From contig NZ_CP032489.1 in NCBI RefSeq assembly GCF_003600625.1, positions 3,596,001 through 3,660,000 on the forward strand: a stretch of 64,000 nt of DNA. Reading direction: 5' to 3'. Of this stretch, positions 14,449-24,411 are shown one piece after another. A model generated the notes under the pieces. That model was given only the letters and a program-made list of their open reading frames with translations, made no database searches and was not told where the DNA came from. This DNA is from Arachidicoccus soli (GTDB lineage: Bacteria > Bacteroidota > Bacteroidia > Chitinophagales > Chitinophagaceae). How positions within the stretch are numbered: the stretch's first letter is position 1; each line of letters begins with the position of its first letter. The translations under genes and the position numbers were made by a program.

Positions 14449-16419
14449 TTATTCCACCAGCTTGCTATTGCTATATACATGATATTCTCCCGGCGCCAGC
14501 GTTATAGGAATAGTAAGCATCGGCACATTAAGATTAGCCGTACCCAAATTATCGTACCAAGTACCAGTATTGGGGAAACTGATATTTGCTGTTTGTGGCA
14601 CTACATCAAAATTCCCAATAACCTCTACATTTACTCCATCTTCGCCTAATAATTGAATCCATTTCACTGCACCTGTAAGACTTACTGTAAAGGTGGATGT
14701 ATTAAATACGGGATTATTTATTTTATAATGAATCAATGTTGAATAAGTGTTGTATAACGCAGCACGATTCGGATCTTGCATATAGTTCCAAAGTGGCGGT
14801 TGATCGCTGAGCCTTTTACTGCCAGAAGATCCATTCAGATTATCATAATCCGGCCCAGTAGTTGCATCATCATATCCACGTTCGCCAAACATCCATATCA
14901 TTTTCGGACCCGGAACAGTAAACAAAAATGTCGCTAGCATCCCATCACGCTGTAACCCTGTCATTAGGTTTTTTACGCTATAAGCTCCATTACTATTTCC
15001 GTATTGACCATTCTTAAATTGTACACGCACTTCGTCGTGGCTTTCTACATAGGTCATCAAACCAGTTGGTTCTGTTATGCCAAAATTTTTATAGGACATA
15101 CTCGACAAATCCCAAGTAGGGCCTACCGCATAACCCATCGCAGCCTGCGTTCCAGCGGAGTTTTGATTATTCCAACTTATCATTCCTTCTTTTGCTAATG
15201 CATCAACTTCTTTTGGTTCTGCAAATTCTTCTAATATTAAATATAAAGAAGGATCAAGGCTCTTTAAATAGGTATTTAAGTTTGTCAGATTCTGTACACG
15301 TTCTGCATCATAAGCCGTCCACTTAGCTGAGTTGTTTCCATTAGAGTTTGTTTCTGTAAAGCCATTTGCCTGATCAAAACGATAACCATCAATATGGTAT
15401 TCCTTGACCCAATATTTCAAAACATCCTTTGCAAAGTTTACGGTTGCCGGTTTCTGATAATTCAATTGATAACCAACACCATACGGATGTGTCATAATAG
15501 AATCTAACCAAGGATTTTTTTGTGTAGGCGTATTTGTTGTGGGGTTCCAATACATCTGCGCCAACGGTGAAGAACCAAACTGGTCTTCCAAAACAATATC
15601 TTGAATTACCGCAATACCACGTGCATGACAAGCATCTATAAAAGCTTTATAATCGTTGGGCGTACCGTAATATTTATCTAAGGCAAACATGAAGTTTGTA
15701 TTGTACCCCCAAGAATCATTTCCTTCAAATTCGTTCACCGGCAACAACTCAATAGCATTCACACCCAACCGTGCAATATAATCCAAAGTATCCGTCAATG
15801 TTTTATAATCATGTGTCGCAACAAAATCACGTACCAATAATTCATAAACTACAAGATTTTTGGGGTTAGGCCTTTGGAAGTTTGTCGCCTGCCAGTTATA
15901 GGCAGTCGGTTGTGCCTGCATTACACTTACAATACCCGTTTGACCGGCAGGATAAGCTTTTAAATTCGGATAGACACTTGCTGGAATATATTTGTCATTA
16001 TTAGGATCTAGAATCTTATGTGCATAAGGATCCGCCACTTTCAATGAACCATCAATATAATATTGATAGGCATATTCTTTTGTTGGATCAAGATTATCAA
16101 CTTCCACCCACCAGCGCGAACCATCTGTGGAATTAGTCATTTTATAAGTAGCACTTGCTGTCCAATTATTAAAATCACCAATCACATACACAGAACTTTT
16201 TCCAGGCGCATATAAATCAAAAATTGCGGAGGTTCCATTATTAATAAAAGTAACACCATCTGTTGCACCCGATGGCACGTCTTTTTTAGTAGAATCTACC
16301 GAAGTTGGAGGCGGAGTTGGAGGCTTAGGGGAAATAGTTTTCTTTGAACAGCTCACTAATATTGTCAGGCCCAATAACAATATTAAAAAAATTCTGTTTA
16401 TAGATATACACTTATTCAT
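14449..16419 (-). CDS. GH13 alpha-amylase-family lipoprotein with N-terminal CBM48/E-set domain
   Basis: The 656-residue product is a predicted surface or periplasmic lipoprotein (lipobox ILVSC, C24). A Pro/Ser/Thr linker comes next, then an early-set/CBM48 domain (about 60-140, GDFNNW at 81-86). A GH13 (beta/alpha)8 barrel (about 185-560) and a C-terminal beta domain (to 656) complete it. Catalytic candidates are nucleophile D349 (DGYRFD), acid/base E397 (LILEEF) and the transition-state pair H461-D462 (ESHDE). Conserved region I, normally DxxxNH, reads DIVLEDQF here, so the Asn-His pair is missing. It would act on alpha-glucans as the last gene of the Sus-like locus, 29 bp after the permease gene. 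Exact specificity (amylase versus branching or debranching type) cannot be read from sequence. Confidence 0.85.
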   Translation of the reverse strand: MNKCISINRIFLILLLGLTILVSCSKKTISPKPPTPPPTSVDSTKKDVPSGATDGVTFINNGTSAIFDLYAPGKSSVYVIGDFNNWTASATYKMTNSTDGSRWWVEVDNLDPTKEYAYQYYIDGSLKVADPYAHKILDPNNDKYIPASVYPNLKAYPAGQTGIVSVMQAQPTAYNWQATNFQRPNPKNLVVYELLVRDFVATHDYKTLTDTLDYIARLGVNAIELLPVNEFEGNDSWGYNTNFMFALDKYYGTPNDYKAFIDACHARGIAVIQDIVLEDQFGSSPLAQMYWNPTTNTPTQKNPWLDSIMTHPYGVGYQLNYQKPATVNFAKDVLKYWVKEYHIDGYRFDQANGFTETNSNGNNSAKWTAYDAERVQNLTNLNTYLKSLDPSLYLILEEFAEPKEVDALAKEGMISWNNQNSAGTQAAMGYAVGPTWDLSSMSYKNFGITEPTGLMTYVESHDEVRVQFKNGQYGNSNGAYSVKNLMTGLQRDGMLATFLFTVPGPKMIWMFGERGYDDATTGPDYDNLNGSSGSKRLSDQPPLWNYMQDPNRAALYNTYSTLIHYKINNPVFNTSTFTVSLTGAVKWIQLLGEDGVNVEVIGNFDVVPQTANISFPNTGTWYDNLGTANLNVPMLTIPITLAPGEYHVYSNSKLVE

Positions 16420-16448
16420 TTCTTTTAATAATTTTTATGTCTCCGTAT

Positions 16449-17981
16449 TTAAAAGCTTTTAAAATATTTATTCATTGCTTTCTCTTTTATTCTTAAGGTA
16501 AGCACCGCAGCCAAAATCATAGACGCACCACCTAGCACTATTGTAAACACAGCATTTCCTCCAAAAAGATGCTTGGTAAAAACGCCCAATAATGTAGCAG
16601 CTAAAATTTGTGGTATCACTATAAAGAAATTGAAAATACCCATGTAAACACCCATCTTTTTTTGTGGCAGAGCTTGTGTAAGCATGGAGTAAGGCATAGA
16701 CAAAATACTCGCCCAGGCAAATCCCACTCCTAGCATACTTATTATAAGCATGTTTTCTGTTTTGAATAAGTAAAAAGAAATCAAGCCAAGGCCCCCAAAA
16801 ATCAAAGCGATAAAATGAGTTATGGGTCGAGAAAACTTTTTTGCTAAAACTGGTAATAAAAATGCAAACAATGCCGCGAAACCATTGTAAAATGCAAATA
16901 GGATACCCACCCAATTACCAACATCATTATACGCTTTGGATGACGAATCAACAGTATTGTAAAGATGTTGTGCCAATGCAGGCGTTGCATAAATCCACAT
17001 AGAGAATAATGCAAACCAAGTAAAAAACTGAATCACAGCCAATTGTTTCATTGTCTTTGGCAAGAAATTCAAATCGTCCATTATTTCTACTAACCCGTTC
17101 TTATTATTCTTTCTTAAATAGATAGCCGCAAGCATCTGAAATATACCATATACAAGGAGGCCTAAAGACAAAACATACAATTCTTTTTCCAATGGTACTT
17201 TTGCTTCCGTATTATAACCATATAAGAATATCGAAAGCAACAATCCAATCGCCAACCAAATCAATCCTCTTTTTTGAAAATTAGATGCAGGCGTTTTTAT
17301 AAGTACTGTATGTGTTTCCTCTATCAGTCCAAATTTTTTAAACTCATCAGGAGAATATTCCTTTGTAGTAAAAACAGTATAAGCCACCGAAACAAAAAAC
17401 ACAATGGCACCGATATAAAATGAATATCTTACAGAGTCCGGTATATGACCGGGAAGTGGCGTATTATTTACATGTAATGCTGTCAACAAATATGGAAGCG
17501 CTGAAGAAATGACTGCACCCAATCCTATAAAAAAACTCTGCATGGCGAACCCAGAAGTACGTTGTGCGTCGGGTAGCATATCTCCAACAAATGCACGAAA
17601 TGGTTCCATGGCCACATTAATAGACGCATCTAAAATCCATAGGAAAATGGCTGCCAACCACAATGCCCCAACATCCGGGAAAATAAATAAAGCTATCGAA
17701 CCGAGAATCGCACCAATAAAAAAGAACGGCCGCCTTCTGCCCCATTTCCCCCACCAAATTTTATCACTTACGTGTCCAATAATTGGTTGCACAATCAATC
17801 CGGTTAATGGCGCGGCAATCCACAGAATAGGAATGGAATCTATATTGGCTCCCAAAGATTGAAATATCCTACTCACATTGGCATTTTGTAATCCAAACGC
17901 AAATTGAATACCGAAAAAACCAATACTCATATTGATAATCTGCGCTATCGAAAGCCTCGGTTTAATTGCAATATTTTCCAT
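16449..17981 (-). CDS. MFS sugar transporter (GPH/SLC45-like maltose permease)
   Basis: This 510-residue protein has about 12 predicted membrane helices. Its N-terminus (SIGFFGIQFAFGLQNANVSRIF) followed by the GHVSDKIWWGKWGRRRPFF loop (about 74-92) is characteristic of the SLC45/GPH-type sugar:proton symporters. These include the inner-membrane maltose permeases found in Bacteroidota starch loci. It would import maltose or maltodextrins produced by the neighbouring glycosidases from periplasm to cytosol. It starts with ATG at 17981, lies 58 bp after the upstream GH13 gene and 29 bp before the GH13 lipoprotein gene, all on the same strand. Confidence 0.85.
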   Translation of the reverse strand: MENIAIKPRLSIAQIINMSIGFFGIQFAFGLQNANVSRIFQSLGANIDSIPILWIAAPLTGLIVQPIIGHVSDKIWWGKWGRRRPFFFIGAILGSIALFIFPDVGALWLAAIFLWILDASINVAMEPFRAFVGDMLPDAQRTSGFAMQSFFIGLGAVISSALPYLLTALHVNNTPLPGHIPDSVRYSFYIGAIVFFVSVAYTVFTTKEYSPDEFKKFGLIEETHTVLIKTPASNFQKRGLIWLAIGLLLSIFLYGYNTEAKVPLEKELYVLSLGLLVYGIFQMLAAIYLRKNNKNGLVEIMDDLNFLPKTMKQLAVIQFFTWFALFSMWIYATPALAQHLYNTVDSSSKAYNDVGNWVGILFAFYNGFAALFAFLLPVLAKKFSRPITHFIALIFGGLGLISFYLFKTENMLIISMLGVGFAWASILSMPYSMLTQALPQKKMGVYMGIFNFFIVIPQILAATLLGVFTKHLFGGNAVFTIVLGGASMILAAVLTLRIKEKAMNKYFKSF

Positions 17982-18039
17982 TTATTTATTTTTATAAACT
18001 GTGCTTTTCTTTCACTCCACAATTCTAAATCTCTTTCAA

Positions 18040-19779
18040 TTATTCTAATTTTAAAATCAAATATCCATTGGGTGCAACGCTAATAGGAATACCTTTTTCA
18101 ATTCCAACTCTTTTGTTGGTAAATAAATTCACCACCGTTTCTAAGGACTTCCTACCCGTTAAGTTTGCCGGCATTTGAAGCGTTGTTTGCAAATTATTTT
18201 TTCTATCAAAATTTGCGACTACCAATATTTTTTCTTGGCCATTGAAACGTAAGTATGCAAATTGTTTTTCATTGAATACCGTATCTTTTATTATTTGATA
18301 TTGCCCATTATATAATGCAGCATTTCCTCTTGCGATATGCAATAGTTTTTGATAAAAATCACGCAAACTTTTTTGAGCAGATGAAAGTTTTCCTCCATCA
18401 AACTTCCCATCGTCTGTCCACTGTTGAACGGCCGGTACGCCCCAATAATCGAAGATGGTTGTTTTGCCATCATCACCCCCAAAGCCTTCCGCACCTTCTG
18501 CTTTCTCTCCCAATTCTTGGCCGAAATAAATCATCACTGGAGCATTGGAAATCGTTGCAGCAATAACCATAGCGGGTTCGGCAAAAAACGGATTGCCGGC
18601 GAATTGTATAGAAGCAATTCTTTCTTCGTCATGATTTTCCAAAAAGTTCAACATATGTTGCGAAAAATTCTTTTGAAAATCCATCACATTTTCTATTTCA
18701 TTTACCGAAGTGCCACTATCATTTTTAATCAATTTTTTCAACACATCATACAGACCAACTTTGTTGTATAAATAATCAAAATGTCCATAGTTCAAATACT
18801 GTTCATATTTCTCAGGCGTATAAGCTTCTGCGATAAATATTATATGAGGATTTACTTTTTTCACTTGTGGAATAACCCAATGCCAAAATGCTACAGGCAC
18901 CATTTCTGCTACATCGCAGCGAAAACCATCAACTCCTTTTTTTGTCCAGAAAACTAAAATGTCACGCATCTTTTTCCATACCGGTGGCGTGGGTGTAAAA
19001 TATTCCTTATTCCCATGTTGAATATCTACTCCATAGTTCAACTTTACCGTTTCGTACCAATCATCAATAGAGGGGTCTGGTTTGAAAACATTATTGCCCG
19101 TAGCTTTGGCAGGGCGTTCATAAAACTTACCATCTTTCAATGGGCTATGGAAATCTTTACCACCTGCATCCACACCTTTTGGAACAACAAAAGAAGTTTT
19201 AGGAATATAATAAAAATCATTTTTCGGACTAAAAGTAACACTCGTATCGTCTTGCATACCAAAACTTATAACAGAATCCGGCTTGGCACCCGAATAATAT
19301 CCGCGTGCCACATGATTTGGAATAAAATCCATGATGGCTTTTAATCCATGTTGATGCGTTCTATCAATCAATGACTGAAACTCCGCCATTCTGTTTTTTA
19401 CATTCACGGACAAATCAGGATCTACATCGTAATAATCTTTTACTGCGTAAGGCGATCCAGCGCGGCCTTTTACCACATCAGGATCATCTACTTTAATTCC
19501 AAAAGCAGCATAATCGGTCATCGTAGCATGCTCTAAAATACCCGTGTACCAGATATGTGTAATGCCCAATGTTTTTAGGCTATCCAGCGCTTTGTCATTT
19601 ATATCATTAAACTTACCACAACCATTTTCTTCAATAGAACCGTAGAACTTATTAGTCGTGTTTTGATTGCCAAACAATCGCACGATCATTTGATAAATGA
19701 CAGGCTTGCTTTGTTGTGCATTTACTCCGGAAAAACTGCAAATGCCAAAACAAATTATTATAAAAGTTTTTCTAATCAT
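18040..19779 (-). CDS. Secreted GH13 alpha-amylase-family enzyme
   Basis: The 579-residue product has a signal peptide ending VNAQQ (about 22) and a full GH13 barrel. Region I is DFIPNH (D151, N155, H156). Region II is GFRCD with nucleophile D289. Region III is FIAEAY with acid/base E318. Region IV is ENHDE with H383-D384. A C-terminal beta-sandwich begins near 490. All catalytic residues are present, so an active periplasmic alpha-glucan hydrolase is expected; I cannot assign the subfamily. Its start ATG overlaps the stop of the preceding GH13 gene by 4 bp (ATGA), implying translational coupling. Confidence 0.88.
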   Translation of the reverse strand: MIRKTFIIICFGICSFSGVNAQQSKPVIYQMIVRLFGNQNTTNKFYGSIEENGCGKFNDINDKALDSLKTLGITHIWYTGILEHATMTDYAAFGIKVDDPDVVKGRAGSPYAVKDYYDVDPDLSVNVKNRMAEFQSLIDRTHQHGLKAIMDFIPNHVARGYYSGAKPDSVISFGMQDDTSVTFSPKNDFYYIPKTSFVVPKGVDAGGKDFHSPLKDGKFYERPAKATGNNVFKPDPSIDDWYETVKLNYGVDIQHGNKEYFTPTPPVWKKMRDILVFWTKKGVDGFRCDVAEMVPVAFWHWVIPQVKKVNPHIIFIAEAYTPEKYEQYLNYGHFDYLYNKVGLYDVLKKLIKNDSGTSVNEIENVMDFQKNFSQHMLNFLENHDEERIASIQFAGNPFFAEPAMVIAATISNAPVMIYFGQELGEKAEGAEGFGGDDGKTTIFDYWGVPAVQQWTDDGKFDGGKLSSAQKSLRDFYQKLLHIARGNAALYNGQYQIIKDTVFNEKQFAYLRFNGQEKILVVANFDRKNNLQTTLQMPANLTGRKSLETVVNLFTNKRVGIEKGIPISVAPNGYLILKLE

Positions 19780-21626
19780 TTTTTCAATTCCAATATTGTT
19801 GTTGAATGTGCGGGAACCGAAACTGTATGTAAATCTGCTATTTTTTCATGCGTAATAATATTTTCTGCATTTGTAAAACTATTGATCCTTTCGCTAAAAC
19901 GCTCTGTCTTCAATATCTTAGAAGTTTTGTTGCTATTTACAACTACCATTACAGTTTGATTCTCATTGTAACGGAAATATACATACACCCCATCTTCGGG
20001 GACATACTGCATCAACTTTCCTGTTTCCAATGCAGTACTATTTTTTCTAAAGTTTGCTAAAGTCTTTACATAATTAAATGCCTCATTTTCTTTTGCTGTT
20101 CGGCCTTTAGCCACAAATTTATTTGCACTATCTTTTGACCAGCCACCCGGGAAATCTTCACGCACCAAACCATCTGGTGCATCAAAATTTTTCATCAGAA
20201 TTTCTGTACCATAATACATTTCAGGAATCCCACGCATGGTTAATAATATACCCAAGCCTTCTTTGTACTTATCAAAATTTTCTCCTACCATGGAATAAAA
20301 ACGACTCATATCATGGTTATCTAAAAACACCAAATTTTTGGAAGGGTCTTTGTATAAAAAATCTTGTGCCAGTGTCGCATACAAGCGATTGACCCCATCT
20401 ACCCAGCCATCTTTTCCATTCAAAGCCTCATACATAGCATCTTTCATTGTCGCATCTGTAACGCCCGGCAAATTTGTATCGAAGCCTCTATTCACGGTAT
20501 TCCCTTCGGTAAAAAATGCTTGTTCTGGAACAGAAGTCACGAGTGTTTCTCCAAAGATGGATAAATGTGGGAACTGTGCTTTTAATGCTTTTGCCCAATT
20601 GGCCATAAACGTTGGATCGTTATATGGATAAGTATCTAATCTTAAACCATCAATACCTGCATACTCTATCCACCAAATATGGTTTTGTGTCAAGTAGTTT
20701 TCTACATAAGGGTTGTTTTCATTGAGGTCTGGCATGGTAGGAACAAACCAACCATCGAGTTGCGATTTCACATCTGCTTGAGATGCATGTGGATCCATCA
20801 AGGGTTGGTCGCGATAATTTGTGTTGGTATATTTTGGCCACTGATGCACCCAACTTTTCATAGGTAAATCTTTCATTATCCAACCTTCAGAACCAATATG
20901 ATTGTGCACCACATCTTTGATAACCTTTAATCCTAAAGCGTGACATTTTTCTACATAAGTTTTATACAACTCATTTGTCCCAAAACGTGGATCTATTTTA
21001 TACAAATCAGTTGCCGCATATCCATGATAAGAAGCATGCGTCATATCATTTTCAATCATGGGTGTACACCATATAGCGGTAACACCTAAATCTTTCAAAT
21101 AGCTTAGATGATTAATAACCCCCTGCAAATCGCCACCATGCCTATCATACATTGAATCTACATTCAGGGATTGATCTTTCATGCCGGCAACGCGATCGTT
21201 AGTTGGGTCTCCATTGGAAAAACGGTCAGGCATTATCAGATAAACAAAATCTTTGTTGGTAACACCTTGTATGCGATTGGGAGATTTATCTTGTTGCTTT
21301 AATTGATAATTATAATGCAAGTCCTTTTTCCCCCTGGCAGAAAAAACAATATCGAAACTTCCCGGCCGCGTATTCTTATCAATTAATAAATCTAAAAAGA
21401 GATAGTTAGGATTTTCTACTTTGTTTACTTTTTGCAGCGTTACTCCTTTATATTTTAATTGTACTTTGTAGTCGGCAATTTTATCTCCGTGAACCAATAA
21501 TTGCAAATGTGGGTTCACCATTCCTGTCCACCAAAACATAGGTTCAACTCTTTCTAATGCCGGAATCTGTGCAATAGAAATATTTAGAACTAATAAGCTA
21601 ATCAGGGAAAGAAAAAAACGTTTCAT
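19776..21626 (-). CDS. SusA-like neopullulanase/cyclomaltodextrinase (GH13)
   Basis: The 616-residue product (ATG at 21626) has a signal peptide ending ISIAQ. An N-terminal Ig-like cyclomaltodextrinase domain follows (about 22-112, starting RVEPMFWWTGM). The GH13 barrel opens with YLIMPDRFSNGDPTND, then a C-terminal beta domain completes the protein. Region I is DVVHNH (238-243), the nucleophile D331 (GLRLD), acid/base E360 (IFGE) and the H438-D439 pair (DNHD). This layout is that of periplasmic neopullulanase SusA, which cuts imported maltooligosaccharides and pullulan. The frame extends upstream to a TTG at 21659, but the ATG at 21626 starts exactly at the signal peptide. It sits 69 bp after the GH31 gene. 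Confidence 0.9.
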   Translation of the reverse strand: MKRFFLSLISLLVLNISIAQIPALERVEPMFWWTGMVNPHLQLLVHGDKIADYKVQLKYKGVTLQKVNKVENPNYLFLDLLIDKNTRPGSFDIVFSARGKKDLHYNYQLKQQDKSPNRIQGVTNKDFVYLIMPDRFSNGDPTNDRVAGMKDQSLNVDSMYDRHGGDLQGVINHLSYLKDLGVTAIWCTPMIENDMTHASYHGYAATDLYKIDPRFGTNELYKTYVEKCHALGLKVIKDVVHNHIGSEGWIMKDLPMKSWVHQWPKYTNTNYRDQPLMDPHASQADVKSQLDGWFVPTMPDLNENNPYVENYLTQNHIWWIEYAGIDGLRLDTYPYNDPTFMANWAKALKAQFPHLSIFGETLVTSVPEQAFFTEGNTVNRGFDTNLPGVTDATMKDAMYEALNGKDGWVDGVNRLYATLAQDFLYKDPSKNLVFLDNHDMSRFYSMVGENFDKYKEGLGILLTMRGIPEMYYGTEILMKNFDAPDGLVREDFPGGWSKDSANKFVAKGRTAKENEAFNYVKTLANFRKNSTALETGKLMQYVPEDGVYVYFRYNENQTVMVVVNSNKTSKILKTERFSERINSFTNAENIITHEKIADLHTVSVPAHSTTILELKK

Positions 21627-21695
21627 GAAAAAGGATTGAAATGATGAAGACCATTGCAATTTAAAAGTTCAATGGCCATTCATAAAGTTACTATT

Positions 21696-24239
21696 TTAAT
21701 ATTTTATCGATATGGTATTATTACTATTTGTGATTACACAACTCAATACATCTTCCCCTTCCAAAGGATTTGCTACACCTTGCGGATCGAACTTAGAGAT
21801 AGGAGTCAGTAATGCCACGAAATCTTTTTTAAATTTTGCATCCTGCCCGTTGATACTAAACTTTTGATCTGCATCAAATCCATGCATAATTAATTTGATA
21901 TGCTTAAATTTCGAAGCTAAACTTCCTTCTACACTTTCCAAACGAAGGGTTTTATTGGCTGCATCATATTGCATTACTCGTTTATAAAAATCGCCTTGTT
22001 CATATTTGTAAGATTCGCCATCATCTTCGTAATAAACAAAATGATTGTTTATATCGCCTTTATAAATATTCAAATACAAAGTATCTTTTGGCTGTTCTGC
22101 TGTGGTTTGAATTAAAGACTGCATCGGAATAATACTACTTTCTTTCACATACACAGGAAGCTTGCTATAAGAAAGTTTCAGCACTTTTTCTTCGTTACCT
22201 TTTTGTAATTTTCCAGAAAACAAATTGTACCAATTCCCTGCCGGGAAATAAGCCTCACCAAATTGATGTTCGCTTTCGTAAGGCAAGACTAACAAAGAGC
22301 TGCCAAATAAATATTCATTCTGATAACGCGTATCGTAGATATGACTATCAAAAGCATAATCGATAGCGAGGCTGCGCATTACAGGCAAACCATCTTGCGT
22401 AGCTTCATAAAAATTAGAATAAATATAAGGCAACAATTTGTATCGAAGACCGATGAAGTTGCGTGCAATTTCTGTCACCTCTTCACCAAAAGTCCAAGGT
22501 TCAGAAGACTTTGTATTGACTGCTGTGTGATTTCTAAAATAAGGTGTAAAAGCACCTATCTGAATCCAACGTGCATACAACGGAATTGTAGGATTGCCAG
22601 TAAATCCGCCAATATCCATTCCTGTAAAGGCCACACCACTTAAGCCTAGACTATTCAACAATCTTATGCCCGCAATCATGTGATTATCTTCTGAACGATT
22701 ATCACCCGTCCAGATAGCCGTATATCTTTGTAAACCTGCATATCCTGCTCTTGTAAGAATAAAAGGTCTTCTAGCAAAAGAAGCTTTTGCACCTTCAAAA
22801 CTAGAGCGTGCCATCTGCATACCATACACATTGTGTGCCTGCAAAGTTGTGGTTGGCTCACCATCATAATTAAAAAGAACATTGTTCGGCATCTTATTAC
22901 CCCAACTGGCAATCTCATTCATGTCGTTCCAAATACCGTCCACACCCGCATTTGCCAATATTTTTATTTTATTCTCCCACCAATCTCTTCCTTTGGTGCT
23001 TGTAAAATCAGGGAAGTTGCACCAACCTGGCCATACCTGTGCCGTATAATTTTCTCCATCAGGATATTTTACAAAAATATTTTTTGCGATACCATCTTCA
23101 TGTGCAGCATAACCATCTTCTACTTTTATGCCCGGGTCAACAATTACAGTGGTTTTAAAACCCAGTTTTTCCAAATCCTGATTCATCTTCACCGGATCGG
23201 GAAACCGCTTCTTATCCCAAGTAAACAATTTGTATTTATCCATATAATGGATGTCAAGTGTAATACCATCCGCAGGTATCTTCTTCTCACGCAATGTCCT
23301 GGCAATGCGCATCACTTCCGCATCCGGGTAATAACTGTATCTGTTTTGTTGATAACCAATACTCCATAACGGCGGCATTTGCATACGACCAGTCAAAGCC
23401 GTATAATCAGTAATAATATCTTTTAATTGTGTACGATAAATAAAATAGTAATTCATCTCCCCGCCAACAGCACCAAAAGAAGAAAAACGATTATTGCTTG
23501 CGCCAAAATTAAAATCTGACTGATAAGTATTATCCAAAAAAATACCATAGTTAATATGATCATGAATACCAATGTAGAAAGGAATAGTAGAATACAATGG
23601 GTCTGCCGAAATGCTATAACCAAAGTTATCATTATTCCAGTTGGTATATCCTGTACCTGCTCTATCGAGGTTACCCGTTTTTTCTCCAAGCCCAATAAAT
23701 CGTTCGCCTTTTTGCAGCGTTTTATAAGTGGTTACTTGATTGCCTATCCAAGATGTACCCAGACCTTTTTCATCTTCTGAAATTAACTTTCCATCAATTG
23801 TATAAAAAGCAACTGAAAATGGTTTTTTATTGATGATAGTTCTTACAGAATCAGTTGTAAAAACTATCGTGTTTTCATTTTCAGTAACATTCGTTTTACA
23901 AGGCTGCGGCTCCTCAATTACGGCATAAGAAAAATCGCGTCCTAACTGCTTCTTATCCATTCTTATTCTAATAATAGAAGCAGTATAAGCGGTGATTTGC
24001 ACGTAGGCATTTTGCGTTTCAATTGCTAATTGCTGTCCGTTTTCTTTCATGCTAACAATATTTCCGGGAGATAAAACCGGAGAATTCTGAGTAGCAGAAT
24101 ATTCTTTGTTGGGCGTATGTATCTTTATAGGATTTAGACCGTTATTCGATGTTTCCTTTTGAGATAATACAGTGGTATTTTGCGCCATTAGTGACGTGAT
24201 TAGGCTTAAAGAGATAAGGGCTGAAAAAATTAATTTCAT
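21696..24239 (-). CDS. GH31 family alpha-glucosidase
   Basis: The 847-residue product has a signal peptide (MKLIFSALISLSLITSLMAQ) if it starts at the ATG at 24239; the frame is open 11 codons further up. It has an N-terminal galactose-mutarotase-like beta domain, the GH31 barrel (about 280-620) and C-terminal beta domains with a DUF5110-like end. The nucleophile is D439 in GIWNDMNE and the acid/base is D513 in WTGDNRS, both classical GH31 signatures. It would release glucose from the non-reducing ends of maltooligosaccharides in the periplasm. In the canonical Bacteroides sus locus this job is done by the GH97 SusB, which is absent here. Its 172-bp upstream gap contains a hairpin and an inverted repeat. 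Confidence 0.92.
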   Translation of the reverse strand: MKLIFSALISLSLITSLMAQNTTVLSQKETSNNGLNPIKIHTPNKEYSATQNSPVLSPGNIVSMKENGQQLAIETQNAYVQITAYTASIIRIRMDKKQLGRDFSYAVIEEPQPCKTNVTENENTIVFTTDSVRTIINKKPFSVAFYTIDGKLISEDEKGLGTSWIGNQVTTYKTLQKGERFIGLGEKTGNLDRAGTGYTNWNNDNFGYSISADPLYSTIPFYIGIHDHINYGIFLDNTYQSDFNFGASNNRFSSFGAVGGEMNYYFIYRTQLKDIITDYTALTGRMQMPPLWSIGYQQNRYSYYPDAEVMRIARTLREKKIPADGITLDIHYMDKYKLFTWDKKRFPDPVKMNQDLEKLGFKTTVIVDPGIKVEDGYAAHEDGIAKNIFVKYPDGENYTAQVWPGWCNFPDFTSTKGRDWWENKIKILANAGVDGIWNDMNEIASWGNKMPNNVLFNYDGEPTTTLQAHNVYGMQMARSSFEGAKASFARRPFILTRAGYAGLQRYTAIWTGDNRSEDNHMIAGIRLLNSLGLSGVAFTGMDIGGFTGNPTIPLYARWIQIGAFTPYFRNHTAVNTKSSEPWTFGEEVTEIARNFIGLRYKLLPYIYSNFYEATQDGLPVMRSLAIDYAFDSHIYDTRYQNEYLFGSSLLVLPYESEHQFGEAYFPAGNWYNLFSGKLQKGNEEKVLKLSYSKLPVYVKESSIIPMQSLIQTTAEQPKDTLYLNIYKGDINNHFVYYEDDGESYKYEQGDFYKRVMQYDAANKTLRLESVEGSLASKFKHIKLIMHGFDADQKFSINGQDAKFKKDFVALLTPISKFDPQGVANPLEGEDVLSCVITNSNNTISIKY

Positions 24240-24255
24240 CCGTATAAATTTTTGT

Positions 24256-24272
24256 TTGTTGCCACGCAACAA
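24256..24272. repeat. Short inverted repeat in the GH31 gene leader
   Basis: TTGTTGC-CAC-GCAACAA is a perfect 7-bp inverted repeat with a 3-bp centre, 17 bp upstream of the GH31 ATG. It could be a protein-binding site or an RNA hairpin that masks the ribosome binding site. It differs from the 12-bp repeats upstream of susC. Confidence 0.4.
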
Positions 24273-24365
24273 TTCTTTTGATCAAATGAAACACCTGAAA
24301 TACAAAACCCTACTTGAGAAAAATTATTCCTAGTGTCTCATCCTAAAAAATTAAAGTAAGAACTA

Positions 24366-24392
24366 AAGTTGTGCCTTTTAAAGGCACAACTT
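24366..24392. terminator. Hairpin between susE and the GH31 gene (partial terminator or RNA-stabilising stem)
   Basis: Thirteen complementary bases on each side (core GTTGTGCC/GGCACAAC) surround a single central base, so the real loop is a few bases wider. It lies 20 bp after the susE stop. On the transcribed minus strand the stem is not followed at once by a run of U (TAGTTCTTAC comes first), so complete termination is doubtful. A 3'-end stem that keeps susCDE mRNA more abundant than the downstream enzyme genes is a plausible reading. Confidence 0.55.
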
Positions 24393-24411
24393 AAAAAAAG
24401 CTAATGAAAAT

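Noticed and set aside
21627-21659. Longer TTG start of the neopullulanase
   Set aside because: It would put a polar segment in front of a well-formed signal peptide that begins at the ATG 21626.
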